From Chlorobiota bacterium (GTDB lineage Bacteria; Bacteroidota; Ignavibacteria; Ignavibacteriales; Ignavibacteriaceae), in the NCBI GenBank assembly GCA_008363265.1, contig RHKR01000033.1, positions 1 through 11,405 of the forward strand: 11,405 nt of DNA, in the 5' to 3' direction. Under the pieces are notes generated by a model. That model ran no database searches. It was not told where the DNA came from and saw only the letters and a program-made list of their open reading frames with translations. The position numbers and the translations under genes are program-made. Positions 7,801 through 11,405 of this stretch are shown one piece after another; within the stretch, counting starts at the first letter, position 1; every line of letters begins with the position of its first letter.

Positions 7801-8553
7801 ACTTACAATATTTACCTCGTCTGCCAGCAAACCGATCTCACTACGGGTGTCAGCCACTATCTTCGAACCATAGTCACCCCGTCCTACCTTTCTTACCCCT
7901 TCCAGAAGGAGGTTTACACCCCACTTAAGATCCCGCGTGATCGCGAAACTGACCGCGGAAGTGAACAGAAGGAGCAGAAACAGAATAACAGATATCATCA
8001 GCAACGACTCTTCTCTGGTCTGCCGCGCGGTTGCATGAAATTCACTGCTTTTATTCAAAGCGAATTTAAGCACTTTCTCTATCGCAGAATTGTTCCCCTC
8101 AACAGTCCCTTCGCGTTTCTTCAGTTTCAGGATCGCGTCTTCGATTTTACCTGACTCGATGTCACTGATAATTGCAGAACGGGTTGCTGAAAGCTTGTTG
8201 TAAGCGTGGGAAAACAGCTCGAGGTCTGTTTTATCACCAAGATATCTCTGACGTGCAAGTTGAATGTTGACCATTATCTTTTCATCGAGAGAATCGATGA
8301 TCTTCTTCACTGAATCGATATGCTCAGGAAATATGACTGATTGGTGGAGCAGATCCTGGATATACCGGCTATGAAATTGGACGGAATTTACCGCATTGGT
8401 CACCGCGAAAGGGTGATTATATATCTTCTCTGTCAGTTCGGTGAGTGTCTCCACCCTGGAAAATACAAGATAAAACGACACGATGATCAGAACTGTTATC
8501 AGTCCGAATCCAAGGGTAAGGCGGGTGCCAATTTTGAGATCACGCAGGTTCAT
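4894..8553 (-). CDS. membrane hybrid histidine kinase: sensor-HAMP-GAF-coiled coil-HisKA-HATPase-REC-REC-REC
   Basis: First gene of the operon, 1219 aa. TM1 (about 11-33) and TM2 (about 184-206) bracket a helical extracytoplasmic sensor of about 150 residues, of the 4-helix-bundle/CHASE3 sort. HAMP follows (about 207-258), then a GAF-like domain (about 275-425). A Glu-rich coiled coil (about 426-530) shows 14-residue periodicity. HisKA has His541 (NMSHELRTPLN). HATPase has N box Asn661, G1 DTGIGI 701-706 and G2 GGTGLGL 730-736. After a Pro/Thr-rich linker come three receiver domains: REC1 (Asp882, Lys931), REC2 (Asp1004; Lys1055 followed by Gly instead of the usual Pro), REC3 (Asp1150, Lys1202). 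All phospho-acceptors are present; no HPt domain is. The MNLRDLKIGTRL start just before TM1 fits the family; the ribosome site is weak (GGGAA). This architecture is known in many bacteria. The signal sensed cannot be read from sequence. It presumably signals together with the CheR, CheB and second kinase encoded downstream. Confidence 0.92.
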   Translation of the reverse strand: MNLRDLKIGTRLTLGFGLITVLIIVSFYLVFSRVETLTELTEKIYNHPFAVTNAVNSVQFHSRYIQDLLHQSVIFPEHIDSVKKIIDSLDEKIMVNIQLARQRYLGDKTDLELFSHAYNKLSATRSAIISDIESGKIEDAILKLKKREGTVEGNNSAIEKVLKFALNKSSEFHATARQTREESLLMISVILFLLLLFTSAVSFAITRDLKWGVNLLLEGVRKVGRGDYGSKIVADTRSEIGLLADEVNIVSDSLLEYSTGAAASDWVKSGLNRLGALTREVEYLEAMSSRIADFMAGYLNAGVVAIYVNRDTSSGLTLTGGFGLPDHDSVRASMMARERLLGEAAAKEEYKILTGLDETYFKISSGTGEMLPKALLLLPLRSKSRIVGVLEAGLFAAGIDGPTGSFLNEAAETIGLTIESALAKEELTATLKRTQDLAEELNRQGEELRESNIRLETQQEELRVANEELEEHANALRLSEAKLKSQQEELEVVNEELEEKNTALQIQKAEVQRALEDVELKAEELARSSKYKSEFLANMSHELRTPLNSLLILSQMLMDNKSGNLSHEEVESAAVINKSGADLLDLINEILDLSKIEAGKMELHFSKVNVQQVFKSLESLFKHPVSKKGLDFEIIIEDETPIEIDTDRMRLEQVLKNLLTNAIKFTQSGSISLKAGRPEKDTVFGRKNLTPENTIAISVIDTGIGIPYEKQKIIFEAFQQADGSTSREYGGTGLGLSISRELARLLGGAIGLKSRPGQGSEFTIYLPVGSNQEQSAGTMPETGRKHVQAPGKAKGPLEIVAPVVRNRNTRTGTVPSETTVKDDRDSLTDNDRTVLVIEDDPVFADLLYKECREQGLKTLVALNGTDGLDLVERFKPIGILLDLGLPDMNGLDLLTTLKENSATRHIPVHIITGSTDSRFALQKGAIGFLTKPVGKADIDEALRKVEDFHAKKVKDILLIEDDPALRNAISKLIGDSDVKITPVDTGKAAIRELGDHSYDLVILDLGLPDMTGFDLLHFIDENQLDLPPIIVYTGKDLTREEDSELRHYAESIIIKGVRSEERLLDEAALFLHRLVDKMPEQKRRMIIDLHETDAPFRDKTVLIVDDDMRNVFAISKLLSDKGMNILKAENGQKALDIINTAKGIDLILMDIMMPVMDGYETMRRIRMIEEFYKIPIIAITAKAMKKDYEECIAAGASDYLPKPVDIDRLFSMLRVWLYR
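7018..7227 (-). other. 14-residue periodic Glu-rich coiled coil in the large kinase
   Basis: Residues 443-512 of the hybrid kinase consist of five successive 14-residue (two-heptad) units. They begin RQGEEL, TQQEEL, EHANAL, SQQEEL and EKNTAL. Units two and four are nearly identical (xQQEELxVxNEELEE), giving a 28-residue super-repeat. The segment connects the GAF domain to HisKA and should transmit signal by helix rotation or sliding. Similar 'QQEEL...NEELEE' linkers occur in many GAF-hybrid kinases and in CheB-CheR-PAS fusion proteins (family knowledge from memory). The many Glu-Glu and Gln-Glu pairs resemble the residues CheR and CheB modify in chemoreceptors, but the small-residue context of a true methylation site is not evident. 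Confidence 0.75.
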
Positions 8554-8711
8554 GGAAATTCCCGAAAAATAAGGTCAATAAGAAACAATATAATAAAATA
8601 TTCTTTTTGTGTAAAAGGAAAAGAGGACTTTTGCTTTAGTTATTTTGCTTTTTTTTGCAGCACGCAATGATCCCGGACGTGAGAAGGGCATAGGCCGGAA
8701 ACCCTCTGATA

Positions 8712-8743
8712 TTTGCTATTTTCTTTAAAAAATGGTATATTTG
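8712..8743 (+). promoter_or_regulatory. Bacteroidota-type promoter of rimP-nusA-infB
   Basis: TTTG at 8712-8715 and TATATTTG at 8736-8743 are separated by 20 bases. This matches the Bacteroidota sigma-A consensus TTTG (-33) and TAnnTTTG (-7). Transcription would start near 8747-8750, about 50 bases before the rimP ATG and only a few bases before the hairpin at 8757. No comparable element was found on the minus strand for the divergent kinase operon; the nearest is TATATTG (8592-8586), one base short and lacking a good -33 partner. Confidence 0.65.
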
Positions 8744-8756
8744 TAATCTGATTATT

Positions 8757-8785
8757 CGCCCTACGGAGACAGGGCGTTTTTTTTT
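8757..8785 (+). terminator. terminator-like hairpin in the rimP leader (possible attenuator)
   Basis: A perfect 6-bp GC-rich stem CGCCCT/AGGGCG (8757-8762 with 8771-8776) with an 8-base loop is followed directly by nine Ts (8777-8785), the form of an intrinsic terminator on the plus strand. The upstream neighbour is transcribed in the opposite direction, so there is no plus-strand gene for it to terminate. It lies between the predicted start of transcription and the rimP ATG at 8797. This suggests attenuation or another leader role for an operon that encodes NusA, which itself modulates hairpin-dependent termination. Confidence 0.6.
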
Positions 8786-8796
8786 AGAGAGCATAT

Positions 8797-9249
8797 ATGA
8801 GTGACAACCTTCAAAAACTAAAAGATATCTGTCTAAGCACTGTGGAACAGCACGGGATGATGTTCATCGATTTCGTGACACGCGGCGAAGGCAGGGTAAA
8901 AGTGGTGGAGCTTTTCATCGACGGGGAAGAAGGGGTAACGGCGGATATTTGTGCCGCGATAAGCAGGGATATCAGTAAGGTAATCGAAGAAATGGACCTT
9001 TTTGAAGGCCCATCGAGGCTTGATGTCTCCTCACCCGGGGTGAGCAGGCCGTTGATCCATCTGAAACAATACACAAAACACATCGGCAGAAATTTTGAGG
9101 TCGCGTACCTCGAAGAAGAGAGCACAAAGAAGTTCAAAGGGAAACTTCTCTCGATCGAAAACGAAGAAATTACATTTGAATTAAACAACGAAACAAAAAC
9201 TCTTGGTTTCTCTCAGATAAAGAGCGCCAAGGTAAAAGTAAGTTTTTAG
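8797..9249 (+). CDS. rimP: ribosome maturation factor RimP
   Basis: 150-residue RimP, the cytoplasmic factor needed for 30S subunit maturation; length is typical. The N-terminal alpha/beta domain (about 1-80) carries the ELFIDGEEGVTADICAAISRDIS segment that matches the family's ID...GV..D.C...SR..S pattern. The signature LDVSSPGVSRPL follows at about residues 75-86, and the C-terminal SH3-like domain covers about 88-150 (GKLLSIENEEITFEL). First gene of the conserved rimP-nusA-infB operon, 15 bp before nusA. The start at 8797 has only a weak purine stretch AGAGAG (8786-8791) upstream, right after the T9 tract of the leader hairpin. Initiation is thus physically close to the putative attenuator. 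Confidence 0.95.
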   Translation: MSDNLQKLKDICLSTVEQHGMMFIDFVTRGEGRVKVVELFIDGEEGVTADICAAISRDISKVIEEMDLFEGPSRLDVSSPGVSRPLIHLKQYTKHIGRNFEVAYLEEESTKKFKGKLLSIENEEITFELNNETKTLGFSQIKSAKVKVSF

Positions 9250-9250
9250 C

Positions 9251-9255
9251 GGAGG
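9251..9255 (+). promoter_or_regulatory. ribosome binding site of nusA
   Basis: GGAGG begins two bases after the rimP stop codon and ends 9 bases before the nusA ATG at 9265. It is the strongest Shine-Dalgarno sequence in the window and fixes the nusA start. Confidence 0.8.
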
Positions 9256-9264
9256 AAGACAGAG

Positions 9265-10506
9265 ATGAACGCAGACATAGTTGAATCGTTTGCGGCGATG
9301 GTAAGAGAAAAAGGAGTTGACAAGGATGTGCTTCACGGAATAATTGAAGACATCTTTGGATTGCTTGTCCGTAAGAAATACGGGGAAGAAGCCAACTACT
9401 CCGTGGTTGTCAACATGGATAAAGGCGATATCGAGATATTTCTTGTCCGTGAGATCGTCGAAGAGGTGGAGAACCCTGAGAAGGAGATCAGCCTGGAAGA
9501 AGTTAACCGTCTCGGTAACGAGGACGAGCTTGATGTCGGCGATGAATATGTTGAGCAGCTTAAGCTGGCGGTATTTGGCCGCAGGCTGATCAATCTTGCC
9601 AAACAGAGTCTCAACCAGAGGATCCGAGAGATCGAGAAGGAGATCATCCTGAACGAGTACAAGAAGCTCGAGGGTGAGATAGTAATCGGTGACATCTACC
9701 AGATACGGAAGAATGATGTTCTTGTTAATCACAACAAGAATGAACTCCTTCTGCCGAGGGAAGAACAGATTCCTCACGAGAGATATTTCAAAGGCCATAC
9801 CATAAGAGCCATTGTTAAAGAAGTCAGAAGAGGGAAGAGCGGCCCTGAGATAGTGATCTCAAGAGCAGATGACGAACTCCTCAGAAGACTCCTCGAGATC
9901 GAAGTGCCGGAGGTTTACGACGGTATCGTCGAACTGAAGCGTATCGCCCGCCAGCCCGGTGAGAGAGCCAAGGTCGCTGTTGAGTCGATGGACAAAAGGG
10001 TCGATCCCGTGGGTGCTTGTGTGGGTATGAAAGGTGTAAGGATACACTCGATCTCGAAAGAACTCGCCAACGAAAACATTGACGTTTTCCCTTACTCCGA
10101 CGATGTTGAAACCCTTATTACCAGGGCTCTTGCCCCGGGCAAATTAAAATCGATCGAGATCGACAGTGAGAACAAGGTCGCTACCATCTTCGCTGATGCC
10201 TCACAGGCAGCACCGATAGTGGGAAAGAGCGGCGTTAACATCCGGCTGGCGATGCAGATCAGCGGATACCACATCGACTTCCACAGGATAGCAAGGAACA
10301 TTGAGGATTACGACAGAAAGGTTGAGACCATTGAACTCAAGAATCAATTGGGTCAGGAAGTCTACGACAAACTGATGTTGAACGGGTTGGATTATGTGGT
10401 CGAAGTTATCGAAGCCGGAAGAGAAAGACTGCTTGAAATATTCGAAGGTGATGAAGAGCAGGTTGACAGTATTATCGAGATCCTGACACGCAGAATGCAG
10501 GAATAG
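9265..10506 (+). CDS. nusA: transcription termination/antitermination factor NusA
   Basis: 413-residue NusA, which binds RNA polymerase and controls pausing, intrinsic termination and antitermination. The N-terminal polymerase-binding domain spans about 1-130 (SLNQRIREIEKE at 115-126). S1 follows at about 135-200 (GDIYQIRKNDVLV), then KH1 at about 205-285 (PVGACVGMKGVRI 248-260) and KH2 at about 290-350 (APIVGKSGVNIRLA 316-329). The about 60 residues after KH2 contain no pair of acidic-repeat domains as in E. coli NusA (495 aa). The shorter form is usual for Bacteroidota-like and many other bacteria. The start is set by GGAGG 9 bases upstream. It lies between rimP (15-bp gap) and infB (20-bp gap), the widespread operon order. 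Its product could act on the hairpin-T9 element in the operon's own leader; NusA autoregulation is known for the E. coli operon, but here it is an inference. Confidence 0.96.
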   Translation: MNADIVESFAAMVREKGVDKDVLHGIIEDIFGLLVRKKYGEEANYSVVVNMDKGDIEIFLVREIVEEVENPEKEISLEEVNRLGNEDELDVGDEYVEQLKLAVFGRRLINLAKQSLNQRIREIEKEIILNEYKKLEGEIVIGDIYQIRKNDVLVNHNKNELLLPREEQIPHERYFKGHTIRAIVKEVRRGKSGPEIVISRADDELLRRLLEIEVPEVYDGIVELKRIARQPGERAKVAVESMDKRVDPVGACVGMKGVRIHSISKELANENIDVFPYSDDVETLITRALAPGKLKSIEIDSENKVATIFADASQAAPIVGKSGVNIRLAMQISGYHIDFHRIARNIEDYDRKVETIELKNQLGQEVYDKLMLNGLDYVVEVIEAGRERLLEIFEGDEEQVDSIIEILTRRMQE

Positions 10507-10526
10507 AAAGACAGGACAAAAGACAG

Positions 10527-11405
10527 ATGTCTGAAGCAAAAGAGCAAAAGATTAGAATTCACCAGTTTGCCTCGCAGTTTAACGTTTCCGCGCAGGCAAT
10601 ACTTGATTTTTTAAAGAAAAAAGGCTACGATGTAAAGTCAATTAATACTCCTCTTACAGCGGTGATGTTTGAGGATATTAGGGTACAGTTCAAAAAGGAC
10701 ATGGAGCGGGCTGAGAAGCATTATCAGAAGCTCGAAGAGTTCAATAAGAAACTTTCGGGAATGAACGAGAAGCTTCCTGTTCCCGAAGAAAAGCCTGCCG
10801 CGGAGCCGGAGCCTCTGGTTGAGAAACCTGCTGCGCCACCTCCACCTCCCGCACCCGAAGTTAAGGAAGTGCCGGTCGAGCCGGTTGCCGAACCTGTCGT
10901 GCTACCGGAGACAAAGATTGAACCGGTTGTTGAGAAAGTCGTTCCGGAAGCCCCAAAAGTTGAGAAACCGCCTGTCGTAAAGCAAGTTTCCAAACCAGTT
11001 GAAGAAGAGTACACGGTTTCACCCGAGATCGAAGCGCTGATAAGGAAGGATGAACCTGAAGAACCGGCCGCTCCCGAAGAGAAAAGAGCCGGCGCTCGCA
11101 AGTATGACGTTGATCCGAGAACCGGCAAGCCGATGGGTCTGAAGATCCTTGGCCGGATGCCGAGTGAGGAACCGCGTCAGAAGAAAGAAGAGCCGCGCCC
11201 GGCCGCTCAGCCACCGGCGGAATCACCAAAACCCGCTACCACCGCCGATGACGACAGGGACAGAAACAAAAAGAAGAAAAAGAAACCGAAACCAAAGAAC
11301 AGAGAGCCTCAGGTTGAAGAAACTGATGCTTCAAAGAAAAAACCAAAGGTAAAGAAACTGGAAATAGACCAGAAGGAAGTTCTGGAGAATATCCGGAAAA
11401 CGATG
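10527..11405 (+). CDS. infB: translation initiation factor IF-2, N-terminal part (cut by window edge)
   Basis: Open frame of 293 codons running off the right edge. Residues 8-60 match the IF2 N-terminal domain (IRIHQFASQFNVSAQAILDFLKKKGYDV...). The rest is a long Pro/Glu/Val- then Lys-rich disordered linker, including APPPPPAP (103-110) and a K-run near 248-258. It includes the segment YDVDPRTGKPMGLKILG (193-209). The GTP-binding G domain would lie beyond the window, so identification rests on the N-terminal domain, linker character and position after nusA. IF-2 delivers initiator tRNA to the 30S subunit. ATG at 10527 follows a weak AGGA (10512-10515) at rather long spacing; no better start in frame is seen. 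Confidence 0.93.
   Translation, partial: MSEAKEQKIRIHQFASQFNVSAQAILDFLKKKGYDVKSINTPLTAVMFEDIRVQFKKDMERAEKHYQKLEEFNKKLSGMNEKLPVPEEKPAAEPEPLVEKPAAPPPPPAPEVKEVPVEPVAEPVVLPETKIEPVVEKVVPEAPKVEKPPVVKQVSKPVEEEYTVSPEIEALIRKDEPEEPAAPEEKRAGARKYDVDPRTGKPMGLKILGRMPSEEPRQKKEEPRPAAQPPAESPKPATTADDDRDRNKKKKKKPKPKNREPQVEETDASKKKPKVKKLEIDQKEVLENIRKTM

Noticed and set aside
8640..8710. Possible structured RNA in the divergent gap (AGGG...CCCT pairing)
   Set aside because: Only short, weak pairings are visible, with no tRNA-like or known riboswitch pattern. Apart from the rimP promoter and leader hairpin I see nothing firm in 8554-8796.
9181..9798. 205-codon minus-strand open frame
   Set aside because: It lies opposite rimP and nusA, whose families are certain, and shows no recognisable domain. 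It is an antisense shadow.
10724..11128. 134-codon minus-strand frame rich in Gly, Ser and Thr
   Set aside because: It is the reverse of the Pro/Glu-rich IF-2 linker. The repetitive composition follows from that, not from a real gene.

Overview
The window reads as ordinary chromosomal DNA from a member of the Bacteroidota / Ignavibacteriota / Chlorobiota group. This placement is an inference. It rests on a TTTG-N20-TAnnTTTG promoter of the Bacteroidota type ahead of rimP, a short NusA that stops soon after its KH domains, and abundant hybrid histidine kinases. I see no phage, transposase, CRISPR or tRNA/rRNA gene. Genes are tightly packed, with only two gaps longer than 200 bases.

Layout. 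Bases 1-238 are non-coding apart from a possible tail of an upstream gene (a TAA at 16-18). They hold a 14-bp tandem repeat. A plus-strand gene (239-1507) encodes a membrane CBS/CorC_HlyC protein of the CNNM/'hemolysin' family. It converges on, and overlaps by 26 bp, a four-gene minus-strand operon running from 8553 down to 1482. In transcription order the operon encodes: (1) a 1219-residue membrane hybrid kinase (sensor-HAMP-GAF-coiled coil-HisKA-HATPase-REC-REC-REC); (2) a CheR methyltransferase; (3) a stand-alone CheB methylesterase catalytic domain; (4) a soluble REC-PAS-HisKA-HATPase kinase whose C-terminal REC domain lies in another frame, separated by a run of nine Cs (coding strand). 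Spacing within the operon is 16 bp, a 1-bp overlap, and 9 bp. No CheA, CheW, MCP or HPt is present.

The divergent gap 8554-8796 carries the rimP promoter and, just downstream of the predicted transcription start, a hairpin plus T9 tract that looks like an intrinsic terminator or attenuator. It heads the conserved rimP-nusA-infB operon (8797 to the right edge; infB is cut at its N-terminal linker).

How the genes may work together. The operon looks like a phosphorelay built of two hybrid kinases linked to a CheR/CheB methylation pair but with no visible chemoreceptor. Either the pair acts on a receptor encoded elsewhere, or it adapts a kinase directly. The most notable features are this CheR/CheB-hybrid kinase cassette, the C9-tract frame break that disconnects the last REC domain, and the leader terminator of an operon that encodes the termination factor NusA.
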